Of a stretch of DNA of 64,000 nt, positions 51,786 to 60,507 are shown piece by piece. The DNA comes from Alphaproteobacteria bacterium. Its GTDB lineage: Bacteria > Pseudomonadota > Alphaproteobacteria > Caulobacterales > Maricaulaceae. The number at the start of each line of letters is the position of its first letter. The first letter of the stretch is position 1. The notes beneath the pieces were generated by a model. That model had not been told where the DNA came from. It searched no databases and saw only the letters and a list, made by a program, of their open reading frames with translations. The position numbers were made by a program, and so were the translations under genes. The DNA lies in NCBI GenBank assembly GCA_024278855.1, contig JAJRSJ010000006.1:1-64000 (forward strand), in the 5' to 3' direction.

Positions 51786-53390
51786 GTGTACACAGAGGAT
51801 AATTTTTCTCCCTACCTTGATCCGGAGCCAATAGCCGCGTTCTTTGATGATGTGGGCCAACGCGGTATGGTGACCGGGTTTCTGGCCGTGTTGGTGCATG
51901 TGGGAATTTTTACTGTCTTGCAAATGAAAATGCCCGTGCCTCATATTCCACTTGAGCCTGAAACCATCCAGATCGAGATTGTCAGTTTTGAGCCAGAACT
52001 TGAGCCAAAGCCTGAACCGGAACTTGAGCCTGATCCTGAATTACGCCCCTTGGCTGCCCCCCCAAGCCAAGCACCAATGCCCACACCAAGGCCGCCCGAT
52101 CCCAAGCCACAAGAATCTACACCGCCGCCCCCACCTGCGCCTAAACCAGAACCTGAACCAGAACTAGCGCCCGTAGTTATCCCGCCCGCGCCGCAAATCA
52201 TAACTGCCGAAACGCCGGAGCCTGAAATTGTGCTAGAAACACCGCCAAAACCAGAACCTGAAGCAATGCCTGTGGAAGCTGTGGAGCCTTTGGCGTTATT
52301 TGATCCGGCCTTGCTCACCCCAAGCGAACCGGAACTGCCGCCAGAGCCTGTCACCGAAATTATTGACCCTGAGGACCAACCCGTACGCGCCCCCCAACCA
52401 GTACCCCTATTGTTTGACCCCAACTTACTGGAGCCAGATACGCAAGCACAAGACCTGCCCAATATTGAAGATATCAGCGAACTGCCGCCGGCGCCCGTGG
52501 TTGAACCAGAGGCAGCACCGGGCATTATTGAACCAGAGCCAGAGCTTGCTCCAGACATCATCCCTGAACCTGTCGCCCCGCCAACGCCAATATTTGAGCC
52601 TGAAGTTCTGGATGCAACGCCGGTAACAAGCGAACCGGAAATAGAACTGGAAATCACGCCCGACATTGAAATCGCCGCCCCCCCGCCGAGCATTCTCGCC
52701 GCGCCGGACGCGCCGACAACCCAAGACGAGGCTGAACAAGCCGTCCCCCAATCCCAAGCCACACCACTTGATCTCATATTGAAAGACCGGGGCAATACCG
52801 GTGCGCCCCCTCGCCGCCCGACCCGTCCGACAGGCGGCGGCAATGAAGACAATATCCCGGTCGCGGGCGGCACCCCCAAATCCTCTCCCGGCGCTAGTGG
52901 TTGGCAATTACCGAGCGGGCTTATTCCCGCCGAGGGCATGCTAGGCGGCAAAGGTTTAATTCGCGATATTCGTTGCCGCGAAGAGCGGCGCACCCACCAG
53001 GACTGCCCGGAATATGTCAACAAACACCGGGGGCGAAATGCGGACGGGCTGGAAAGTTTCGGCCCCCATATACCCCTCGGCACAAGTATACAGCGCAGTC
53101 GCGGCAGACCTGTCACTAGGTCTCTGGAAGACACTGTTAACCCCACATTTGGTGATGCAAGCCTGCCCAGTACAACTGTGATGGACGATGTGGGTGGTTT
53201 TAGAGGGCAATATCTCGGCGATAAAATCGGTACACCAGGCAGAAGTCGCCGCTTGCGTGATTTGTTCAACCCGCCGGATGCAGCCCCGTGGACGACCCAA
53301 CCTGATCTCGCACCACCGCCAGAAGACGAGGAAAAAGATGAAGCTGAAGAAGAAGACGGAGGCTTGATAATATTGAAAGACCCGGAATGA
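51786..53390 (+). CDS. TonB-like Pro/Glu-rich membrane-anchored protein
   Basis: A 534-residue protein with the outline of an energy transducer: a short cytoplasmic N-terminus, one membrane anchor (MVTGFLAVLVHVGIFTVLQM, about residues 28-47), then some 320 residues of Pro/Glu-rich spacer (PEPELEPDPE-type runs, FDPALLTP and FDPNLLEP repeats). The C-terminal 170 residues contain a Cys pair (DIRCREERRTHQDCPEY) and an acidic end, but no TonB C-terminal motif such as YP..A was recognised. It may span the periplasm and contact the outer membrane. The start is a GTG at 51786 with a weak GAGAGCC upstream. Function unknown. Confidence 0.65.
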   Translation: MYTEDNFSPYLDPEPIAAFFDDVGQRGMVTGFLAVLVHVGIFTVLQMKMPVPHIPLEPETIQIEIVSFEPELEPKPEPELEPDPELRPLAAPPSQAPMPTPRPPDPKPQESTPPPPPAPKPEPEPELAPVVIPPAPQIITAETPEPEIVLETPPKPEPEAMPVEAVEPLALFDPALLTPSEPELPPEPVTEIIDPEDQPVRAPQPVPLLFDPNLLEPDTQAQDLPNIEDISELPPAPVVEPEAAPGIIEPEPELAPDIIPEPVAPPTPIFEPEVLDATPVTSEPEIELEITPDIEIAAPPPSILAAPDAPTTQDEAEQAVPQSQATPLDLILKDRGNTGAPPRRPTRPTGGGNEDNIPVAGGTPKSSPGASGWQLPSGLIPAEGMLGGKGLIRDIRCREERRTHQDCPEYVNKHRGRNADGLESFGPHIPLGTSIQRSRGRPVTRSLEDTVNPTFGDASLPSTTVMDDVGGFRGQYLGDKIGTPGRSRRLRDLFNPPDAAPWTTQPDLAPPPEDEEKDEAEEEDGGLIILKDPE

Positions 53391-53442
53391 TTGGTTTTCA
53401 GATAAACTTGTTCACACTCCATTTTCCTGATAAAAGGAAGTT

Positions 53443-54963
53443 ATGAATACGCTCGGAACATTTCAGCTCGGAAAGTTAAATGATTGGGCCGCTACGGGCC
53501 TGTCTTTGTTTGCGGTGTTGTTTGTCAGTTTTCTCGCGCTCCTGCTCTTAACTATCATGGTCATGTTTGTTATTGACATTACCCAAACCAAAAACTCTGT
53601 GCGGCGAAATTTTCCGGTTCTGGGACGGTTTCGGGCTTTGTTCTCCCATTTGGGCGAGTTTTTCCGCCAGTATTTTTTCGCCCAAGACCGCGAGGAAATG
53701 CCGTTTAACCGGGCTGAACGTTCTTGGATTGACCGGGTCAGCAAGCAAGGCAGCGAGACGGTGCCGTTTGGCTCAACCCGCAATTTGACCCCCGGCTCGG
53801 TGATCTTTGCCAATGGCATGTTTCCCAAGCAAGAAGGCGAACATCAGATATACAAGCCCAAGTTAATTGGTGCGGGGGCAAAGCACCCTTATCAACCCAA
53901 AAGCTTTTTCAATATTTCCGCTATGAGCTTTGGCTCTTTGTCCGCACCTGCCGTGCGGGCTTTGTCCGGCGGCGCGGCCTTAGGCGGGTGTTGGCTCAAC
54001 ACCGGCGAAGGCGGGGTATCACCCTATCATCTGGAGGGCGGGTGTGATCTTGTCTATCAGCTCGGCACCGCCAAATTCGGGGCGCGCAATGAGGACGGCT
54101 CTTTGAACCAAGACCGCTTGCGCGAGATTTGCGCCAACCCGAACATCAAAATGATCGAGCTTAAACTGAGCCAAGGGGCCAAGCCCGGCAAGGGCGGTAT
54201 ATTGCCCGCTGCCAAGGTCACGGCAGAAATCGCCCGCATCCGACATATCCCCAAAGGCAAAGACGCCATATCACCAAACCGCCATGTGGAAGCCGCTAAC
54301 CCCGAGGAGCTTCTGGACTTAATTCAAAAAATACGCGAAGTGTCCGGACGGCCTACAGGCATGAAAATGGTGGTCGGAGACATAACAAGGTTACACGAAT
54401 TCATCGCCGCTGTTAAAAAACGCGGCGCAGACAGTGCGCCGGATTTCATCACACTGGACGGCGGGGACGGCGGCACCGGGGCCGCACCTATGCCGCTCAT
54501 TGACAATATGGGCCTGACCATACGCGAGAGCCTGCCTGCCGCCGTGGACGCATTGGTAAAGGCCGGGTTGCGTGAGCGTATCCGCATCATTGCCACGGGA
54601 AAACTCATCACACCTGCCGAAGTGGCTTGGGCGTTTTGCGCCGGTGCGGATTTTGTCTCGTCCGCACGCGGGTTTATGTTCGCGCTCGGCTGTATTCAGG
54701 CCATAAGGTGCAATCAAAACACCTGCCCTACCGGCATTACCACCCATAACAAACGGCTGCAACGCGGCCTTAACCCCGCCAACAAAGCCGAGCGGGTGCG
54801 CAAATTTGTCAAAACCATGCGCTATGAAGTTGAGATGATCGCCCATTCCTGCGGCGTCGATCATCCAAATCAACTGACCCGCGACCATGCGCTGATCGTC
54901 GGCACTACGGGTCATTCAAAGCCCTTATCCGAGATCTGGCCCAATATGAAAGCAGAGACATGA
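53443..54963 (+). CDS. FMN-binding glutamate synthase-family protein
   Basis: A 506-residue protein with an N-terminal membrane anchor (ATGLSLFAVLFVSFLALLLLTIMVMFVID) and a GltB2-type FMN barrel: NISAMSFGSLSAPAVRALSGGA, GGVSPYHLEGGCDLVYQLGTAKFG, ELKLSQGAKPGKGG, TLDGGDGGTGAAPMPLIDN and the CNQNTCPTGI cysteine segment that matches the 3Fe-4S site region of glutamate synthases. It lacks the amidotransferase domain, so it is probably an FMN oxidoreductase acting at the membrane rather than a true glutamate synthase. AAGGAAG precedes the ATG. The PhyH dioxygenase gene overlaps its end by ATGA. Confidence 0.9.
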   Translation: MNTLGTFQLGKLNDWAATGLSLFAVLFVSFLALLLLTIMVMFVIDITQTKNSVRRNFPVLGRFRALFSHLGEFFRQYFFAQDREEMPFNRAERSWIDRVSKQGSETVPFGSTRNLTPGSVIFANGMFPKQEGEHQIYKPKLIGAGAKHPYQPKSFFNISAMSFGSLSAPAVRALSGGAALGGCWLNTGEGGVSPYHLEGGCDLVYQLGTAKFGARNEDGSLNQDRLREICANPNIKMIELKLSQGAKPGKGGILPAAKVTAEIARIRHIPKGKDAISPNRHVEAANPEELLDLIQKIREVSGRPTGMKMVVGDITRLHEFIAAVKKRGADSAPDFITLDGGDGGTGAAPMPLIDNMGLTIRESLPAAVDALVKAGLRERIRIIATGKLITPAEVAWAFCAGADFVSSARGFMFALGCIQAIRCNQNTCPTGITTHNKRLQRGLNPANKAERVRKFVKTMRYEVEMIAHSCGVDHPNQLTRDHALIVGTTGHSKPLSEIWPNMKAET

Positions 54964-55805
54964 AAAATCCGGTTGTCGAAGACATAGAAGATTTGTCAAA
55001 AGACATTGCAGGCACAACCGGGTTTTTAAAAATAAACCGCGATATTGACCCCAAAATTGTGGAGGCCGATTGGCAGAGCTTACAAACAAACGGCTTCGTC
55101 GTGATGGAAAACCTGATCTCTGCAGGTAGGTGCGATGCCATTAAGGACGAATTGCTTGGCCTTTTGTCCTACACGGGCCGCAATGTATTTGAAGGCCTGA
55201 AAACCCAACGTCTTTACGCCACCTTGACCAAAACGCGGGTGTGCGACGAACTGGCCGTACATCCGCGCATATTGGCTCTACTTGACCGCATGTTCATGCC
55301 CAATTATTTATTGTCGCAATTACAGGTGATCAATATTCTACCGGGCGAGGACGCGCAGTTCTTGCACTATGACGACGGGTTTTACCCGCCGCCCAGACCG
55401 CGCCCACCGTTGGGGGCAGCCAGTATTTTCGCCATTGACGATTTTACGAAAACCAATGGTGCCACCCGTATCATTCCCGGCAGTCATAAATGGGGCGATA
55501 AAAAACCCGGTCAAAACGATAAAGCCGTTCCCGCCGTCATGCCCAAAGGCAGTGCGATTTTTTACGGCGGTACGTTTTGGCACGGCGGCGGGGCCAACGA
55601 AAGCAGCGCGGCCCGCCTCGCCATCACCTGCCAATATTGCGAGCCTTGGTTGCGCCAACAAGAAAACTACACCCTCGGCACGCCTAAATCCGTGGTGGCA
55701 AAACTAGACCCACAGCTTAAGTCCCTGCTCGGCTATTCAATCCTGCCGCCCTATATAGGCATGGTCAACGGCGTCCATCCCCTTAGGCTTTTGGGGGAGA
55801 CGTAA
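54960..55805 (+). CDS. phytanoyl-CoA dioxygenase-family (PhyH) oxygenase
   Basis: A 281-residue Fe(II)/2-oxoglutarate-dependent oxygenase-like protein. Iron ligands are visible as the HxD pair in FLHYDDGFYPP (about residue 138) and a distal His in GTFWHGGGANESSAARLAI, with Arg nearby for 2-oxoglutarate; RIIPGSHKWG is the family loop. It probably hydroxylates a small molecule or acyl chain; the substrate is unknown. Four-base overlap with the FMN oxidoreductase gene implies coupled translation and suggests they act in the same pathway, which is inference. Confidence 0.88.
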   Translation: MKNPVVEDIEDLSKDIAGTTGFLKINRDIDPKIVEADWQSLQTNGFVVMENLISAGRCDAIKDELLGLLSYTGRNVFEGLKTQRLYATLTKTRVCDELAVHPRILALLDRMFMPNYLLSQLQVINILPGEDAQFLHYDDGFYPPPRPRPPLGAASIFAIDDFTKTNGATRIIPGSHKWGDKKPGQNDKAVPAVMPKGSAIFYGGTFWHGGGANESSAARLAITCQYCEPWLRQQENYTLGTPKSVVAKLDPQLKSLLGYSILPPYIGMVNGVHPLRLLGET

Positions 55806-55808
55806 CCC

Positions 55809-57392
55809 CTAGCTCCGCTCTTTCACCTTCAAAAACCGCAAGTCAGGGTTTTTGTCTGATGCGTAGCTTATGTCCCATTGGGATTTGGCCAAGAGTACGG
55901 GGGCGCCGTCTAGGTCTTCGGCTATGGCGCCCTGGTTTTTGTTAATGAAAGCTTGCAGGAGCGCCTCATCATCGGACGTGACCCATCTGGCCACCTGATA
56001 CATGCCCGGTTCAAACACCACCTCAAGCCCGTATTCGGTTTTGATGCGTTCGGCCATAACGTCGATCTGCAAAGCCCCGACCGCCCCGACAATCATGTCC
56101 GAACCCATGGCGGGTTTAAACAATTGCGTGACCCCCTCCTCAGCCAAACTCTCCAACGCTTTGCGTAAATGCTTGGCTTTGAGCGGATCGGTCAGGCGGG
56201 CGCGGCGTAACAACTCCGGTGCAAAATTCGGGATACCGGCGAATTTTATCTTGCCGGTTTCCGATAAGCTGTCCCCGACCCGCAGCACGCCGTGATTGGG
56301 GATACCAATCACATCACCAGCGTAAGCCAGCTCGGCCAACTCCCGGTCTTGGGCGAAAAACAGGATGGGGTTGTGGACAGAAATGGTTTTGTTTTCCAAC
56401 GTTTTAAGTTTCATGCCGCGTTTGAACACACCGGAGTTGAGCCGCAAAAATGCCACCCGGTCACGGTGATTTGGATCCATATTGGCTTGTACTTTAAACA
56501 CAAAGCCTGAAACGGTTTTATCGCCCGGCGCGACCTCGGCCTCCTGGCCATTTTTCTTGCATTTTTCCACTTGCGGCCCCGGCGCGAATTTCGCCAAAGC
56601 ATCAATCAATTGCAACACGCCAAATTTGCGCAAGGCCGAGCCGAAATACACCGGGGTCATATGGCCCTCAAGAAAAGATTGCTCTTTAAACACGCCGTAT
56701 TCACGGGCCAGTTCAACTTCTTCGCTAAACTCCAAGGTCAAATCATCATCATCAATAGAGGTGGTCATTTCGTCGCTGTCAAACTTAACCGCCGCGCCGT
56801 GTTCCCCGTCGGCGGAGAACGGTAAGAATGTGTTGCTCGTCAAATCGGCAATCCCCTTAAAGCGCCGCCCGCTAGCACATGGCCATTGCATGGGTACGAC
56901 ATCAAGGGCTAATTTGTCCTCAATTTCGGCCATGGTCTCGAATACATCGCGGGCTTCTCGGTCAAATTTATTGACAAAGGTAATGGTCGGAATATCGCGC
57001 AAGCGGCAAACTTCGAACAGTTTCAAGGTCTGCGGCTCAATCCCCTTGGCCGCATCCAAAACCATAACGGCACAATCAGCCGCCGTCAGGGTGCGGTAAG
57101 TGTCTTCGGAAAAATCCTCATGTCCCGGCGTATCCAGCAGGTTAAACACCAAGTCCCGGTGTTCGAACGTCATCACGGAGGACGATACGGAAATGCCCCG
57201 TTCTTGCTCGATTTTCATCCAATCCGATTGGGTGCGTCTGCGCTGTCCGCGCGCCGCCACCTGCCCGGCTTGGTGGATGGCCCCCGCCGCCAAAAGCATG
57301 TTTTCGGTCAAGGTTGTTTTACCCGCGTCCGGATGCGAAATAATGGCAAAGACCCGGCGCTTTGCCGATGGATGTTCAGAAATTTGTGTCAT
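55809..57392 (-). CDS. prfC: peptide chain release factor 3
   Basis: A translational GTPase of 527 residues that removes RF1/RF2 from the ribosome after termination. GTPase motifs: G1 ISHPDAGKTTLTE, switch ERGISVSSSVM, G3 LDTPGHEDFSEDTYRTL, G4 FVNKFDREARD. The RF3-specific domain shows HNPILFFAQDRELAELAYAGDVIGIPNHG and AVGALQIDVMAERIKTEYGLEV. The ATG at 57392 fits the family N-terminus; a GTG three codons earlier is possible and neither has a clear ribosome-binding site. It converges with the PhyH gene, three bases apart. Confidence 0.94.
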   Translation of the reverse strand: MTQISEHPSAKRRVFAIISHPDAGKTTLTENMLLAAGAIHQAGQVAARGQRRRTQSDWMKIEQERGISVSSSVMTFEHRDLVFNLLDTPGHEDFSEDTYRTLTAADCAVMVLDAAKGIEPQTLKLFEVCRLRDIPTITFVNKFDREARDVFETMAEIEDKLALDVVPMQWPCASGRRFKGIADLTSNTFLPFSADGEHGAAVKFDSDEMTTSIDDDDLTLEFSEEVELAREYGVFKEQSFLEGHMTPVYFGSALRKFGVLQLIDALAKFAPGPQVEKCKKNGQEAEVAPGDKTVSGFVFKVQANMDPNHRDRVAFLRLNSGVFKRGMKLKTLENKTISVHNPILFFAQDRELAELAYAGDVIGIPNHGVLRVGDSLSETGKIKFAGIPNFAPELLRRARLTDPLKAKHLRKALESLAEEGVTQLFKPAMGSDMIVGAVGALQIDVMAERIKTEYGLEVVFEPGMYQVARWVTSDDEALLQAFINKNQGAIAEDLDGAPVLLAKSQWDISYASDKNPDLRFLKVKERS

Positions 57393-57446
57393 GACGTTCA
57401 CATAAGTGCCAAGCGGCTAGCACACAAGTGTTATTGTGCACCCATT

Positions 57447-57779
57447 TTATTGTGTTTCTACGGGTTCGCTCAAGAAATGGCGGCCCTGTTTATCTTCTAT
57501 TTCCACCACCCAGACATCCGGGTCAGTATTGACCCTTTTGCCGATGAGTTGGTCGATGTCGCGCTCGCAGATTGGGCCTTTGGGGAGCCAAACCCGCTCG
57601 CCGTCAAAATTCCTGATGGGGCGGTACAGCACCGCCTGCCCGTCCAATGTGCAAACCTTGACCAGAACCGCGCCGCCGTCCGGATCGCCTTTGCGCACCA
57701 AAGCAACAAATGCGGCCCCGATTTCGGCGCGGCGGATCAGGGCGTAAACCCAGATGGACGGTTTAAGGACCGGCAACAT
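57447..57779 (-). CDS. DUF1491 family protein
   Basis: A 110-residue protein of the alphaproteobacterial DUF1491 family. Recognisable: the N-terminal LKPSIWVYALIRRAEIGAAFVALVRKGDPDGGAVLVKV, the short LYRPIRNFDGERVW and the ERDIDQLIGKRVNTDPDVWVVEIED stretch near the C-terminus. Function unknown; it is a compact, probably cytoplasmic protein. The start at 57779 has AAAGGA upstream, while a longer reading adds a basic tail overlapping the divergent BcsB-like gene and is rejected. prfC lies 45 bases downstream on the same strand. Confidence 0.88.
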   Translation of the reverse strand: MLPVLKPSIWVYALIRRAEIGAAFVALVRKGDPDGGAVLVKVCTLDGQAVLYRPIRNFDGERVWLPKGPICERDIDQLIGKRVNTDPDVWVVEIEDKQGRHFLSEPVETQ

Positions 57780-57868
57780 AGAAATTTTCCTTTTGTGTTC
57801 TGCTTTGAGGCGAAATTGGCACTTTTTTTTGCTTGGTGAATAGCGCAATACCCAAAAAAGGCGCGAAC

Positions 57869-60448
57869 ATGTCCCAAAACAGGCACAAACAGACTTCTAA
57901 TCCTGCACAAACCGGCAATATTACCAAAACAATCGGGTTTTATCTGTTGCTGATGTTACTGGCTTGCATCCTGGTTTTCGGAAATGCCAGTGCCTCTCAG
58001 CCAGTGGGCGCACAAAGCGGGGTAGCCCAAGGGCAAATCCTGAAGTCTAGCCTTTCAGGTTTATCCAAACAAAAAACTGCTGAACTGGACTGGCGCACAC
58101 AATCATATGAGCTTAATTTCGATCTGCCCGCCCATGACTGGTACGATAAACTTGATTTGTTTCTCAGCGCTTATCCCCTCGGTAAAGTCGCGCCCGGCAC
58201 CCCATTATTGATCAGCTATAACGGCGCACAACCCGTGCCCCTTTACGGACGCTCCGCCAGGTTTGACGCCCATATCCGCATGGACACTTCGCGCATAAGG
58301 CTGACAGGAAATACCATAAAGATCACCTATAAAACCCCGGCAGGCAGTGCTTGTCTAACGCCTGACAAAGGTAAATGGGTGTTGGATTTATCGCGCTCCA
58401 AGCTAGTTGCCAGTGTTCGGCCAAAAAAACGCGCCATGCAAATTTCGGAGATCGAACACAGGCTAGCCCATCCAATGACGGCACCCAAACGGATCGGAAT
58501 AATTGCCCTAGGCGACAACAAACTGGCCTATGAAGCTTTAAGCGCCCAAGCTTTATCCCAGCGCATGGATTTTGTGCCAGAGTTCAAACTAGGCGCAGGG
58601 GTTACGGATATGGTGGTGCTTGTCGGTACATATACCGATTTAAAACCGTGGCTGAACAATAAATCATTGCACGCCACCAAAGGCACAAAAATATTAATAG
58701 ATACCGGGAAAAAACCCCGTTTGGTTTTAGGCGGCGAAACCGAAGAGCAAGTTCTGGAATTGGTGCGCGCCTTTGCCGGCTATCATTTGCCCGGTGTGCA
58801 GCGAAGCAGTGTATCTTTGCAAGACTTACTTACGAGCAAAAAACTATCCCCGCACGCCATCGTGGATAGCGGAGATTATAAACTATCCGATATTGGCACG
58901 CCTGCACTGGCCCGCTCCTGGCAGCCTGACCCGGCAATTGTAAAATTCAATGTGGCAGACCCCTATAGGTCTAGCGGGGTTTTGACCTTAAATATATTCA
59001 ACGCCAAAGATATTAACCCGAAATCACGCTTGTCCGTAGACTTGAACAGTCAAGCTATTGGCTATACTTATTTGAATAAATCCTCGAAAAAAGTTGAATT
59101 TAAAATCAAGCAAGGCATGTTTTTTCCGACCAATAACCGGTTAAGCTTTACCCCGGAACTTCTGGCTGATGATAAACTTGCTGTGTGCGACACCCAGAAA
59201 AACATCCCGACCATTCTCATTAGCAATCATTCGCGGTTTCACATTAAAACCCCTAGCCCCGCGCCGCCCACTGGCCTTAGCCGTTTTGCGGCGACCGGGG
59301 AGCCCTTTGACAAGAACGCGCTCATTGTCCTCAGCGGAAAATCTATAACAGACAGACAGGCCAGTTTGCAATTACTCGGCTTTGCTGCCAGCCGGTTTGG
59401 CCCAAAATGGGCATTAGCCGACTATGCGGCCAAACTGCCGCCCGGCGGACTTTCAGATAAAAATATATTGTTCATTGGCCCCGACCCTATGTCTGACCCG
59501 GCGCTTTTTAATGCGGCTCCTGGGGGGTTAAAACGGGACTTGCGCCAGAAAAGAAATATGCAACACACCCGCAAAGCCATCTCTGTTTCTGATCAATTTG
59601 CTTCCTCTGATATGCAGCAAATCATCAAAATTATGGCCACCCAAAATGCGTCTCGCTTACCCACGGCGCGCTTGCAACCCGGTGGTTTGGCCGCCTTGTT
59701 TACATCGCCCTATGCGCCCGGTCGCGTTGTCGGCATTATCAGTTCTGATCAGACGCATAAATTTTCTAGCGCCGTGGATAAAATAGCCAAGGAAGATTAC
59801 TGGAACGCCTTGCGCGGCAGTATGGTGCGCTGGGACGACACATCTATTGTGATGACACAAACGACAATAACACCGACCAATTCCGACAATACCGCCGTTA
59901 AAACCCGTAAAAAACCCGCCGCACCAGACGGTTTTATTGCAAACACTAAAAACTGGTTTGCTAGCTTATCTCTTGGGAAACGCGGTAAACCTAGCGTGTC
60001 TACATCCGCTCCCACTGCACAAACCCCCGTAACAAACAACCAAACCCCCTCAGCCCAAGCCGGCAATGCCCCTTTGGTACGCGGGACGAGTGGAGAAAAT
60101 AACCCAAATACGGATATACAAACTAATACACCCTCCGGCGACTTGCCGGCAAGTTCTAGCGCCGGAGATGCGCAAAAAACAACGGGGTGGCAGGCTTCTC
60201 TATCCAACTTGTTTGAACCGATTACACCCGCCGCAACCAAATTTAAAGCGGCAAGCACCCAAGCCAAACAAGATGTGTTAAGCTGGTGGAAAAAAACCTC
60301 AAACACGACATTTGAAAATACACCTTTTCAAAAATGGGGGCTGGACTTTATCCAAAACCCCACACTGTTTTTCCTGTTATTAGCATTCCTGATTTTCTTC
60401 TTTACCGCCCTATGCTCACCAATGACGTCGCGCAATCCGAAACGCTAA
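57869..60448 (+). CDS. BcsB-like (cellulose synthase regulatory subunit) protein, orphan
   Basis: An 859-residue protein with an N-terminal signal or anchor (TIGFYLLLMLLACILVFGNASA), a large periplasmic region resembling BcsB with two carbohydrate-binding-like beta domains (WYDKLDLFLSAYPLG..; SGVLTLNIFNAKDINPKSRLSVDLNSQ..CDTQKN) and flavodoxin-like parts (KILIDTGKKPRLVLGG), a low-complexity Thr/Pro linker (about 690-790) and one C-terminal membrane helix (FFLLLAFLIFFFTALC). BcsB holds BcsA in the inner membrane and guides the nascent glucan. No bcsA, bcsC or PilZ gene is near, so its partner is unknown. The ATG at 57869 is preferred to an upstream TTG. Confidence 0.75.
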   Translation: MSQNRHKQTSNPAQTGNITKTIGFYLLLMLLACILVFGNASASQPVGAQSGVAQGQILKSSLSGLSKQKTAELDWRTQSYELNFDLPAHDWYDKLDLFLSAYPLGKVAPGTPLLISYNGAQPVPLYGRSARFDAHIRMDTSRIRLTGNTIKITYKTPAGSACLTPDKGKWVLDLSRSKLVASVRPKKRAMQISEIEHRLAHPMTAPKRIGIIALGDNKLAYEALSAQALSQRMDFVPEFKLGAGVTDMVVLVGTYTDLKPWLNNKSLHATKGTKILIDTGKKPRLVLGGETEEQVLELVRAFAGYHLPGVQRSSVSLQDLLTSKKLSPHAIVDSGDYKLSDIGTPALARSWQPDPAIVKFNVADPYRSSGVLTLNIFNAKDINPKSRLSVDLNSQAIGYTYLNKSSKKVEFKIKQGMFFPTNNRLSFTPELLADDKLAVCDTQKNIPTILISNHSRFHIKTPSPAPPTGLSRFAATGEPFDKNALIVLSGKSITDRQASLQLLGFAASRFGPKWALADYAAKLPPGGLSDKNILFIGPDPMSDPALFNAAPGGLKRDLRQKRNMQHTRKAISVSDQFASSDMQQIIKIMATQNASRLPTARLQPGGLAALFTSPYAPGRVVGIISSDQTHKFSSAVDKIAKEDYWNALRGSMVRWDDTSIVMTQTTITPTNSDNTAVKTRKKPAAPDGFIANTKNWFASLSLGKRGKPSVSTSAPTAQTPVTNNQTPSAQAGNAPLVRGTSGENNPNTDIQTNTPSGDLPASSSAGDAQKTTGWQASLSNLFEPITPAATKFKAASTQAKQDVLSWWKKTSNTTFENTPFQKWGLDFIQNPTLFFLLLAFLIFFFTALCSPMTSRNPKR

Positions 60449-60507
60449 ACCTGTTTGGATATTTAGAAGCTCGGTCACTCTAGGCGCTTTAGGGGAAATC
60501 AAGAAAT

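Noticed and set aside
51941-53422. 493-codon open frame on the minus strand, rich in Ser and Gly
   Set aside because: It is the antisense of the Pro/Glu-rich coding region; GC-rich low-complexity codons leave few stops on the other strand. No signal peptide, domain or ribosome-binding site supports it.
57120-57839. 239-codon plus-strand frame across prfC and DUF1491
   Set aside because: It lies antisense to two well-supported genes and its product matches no family.
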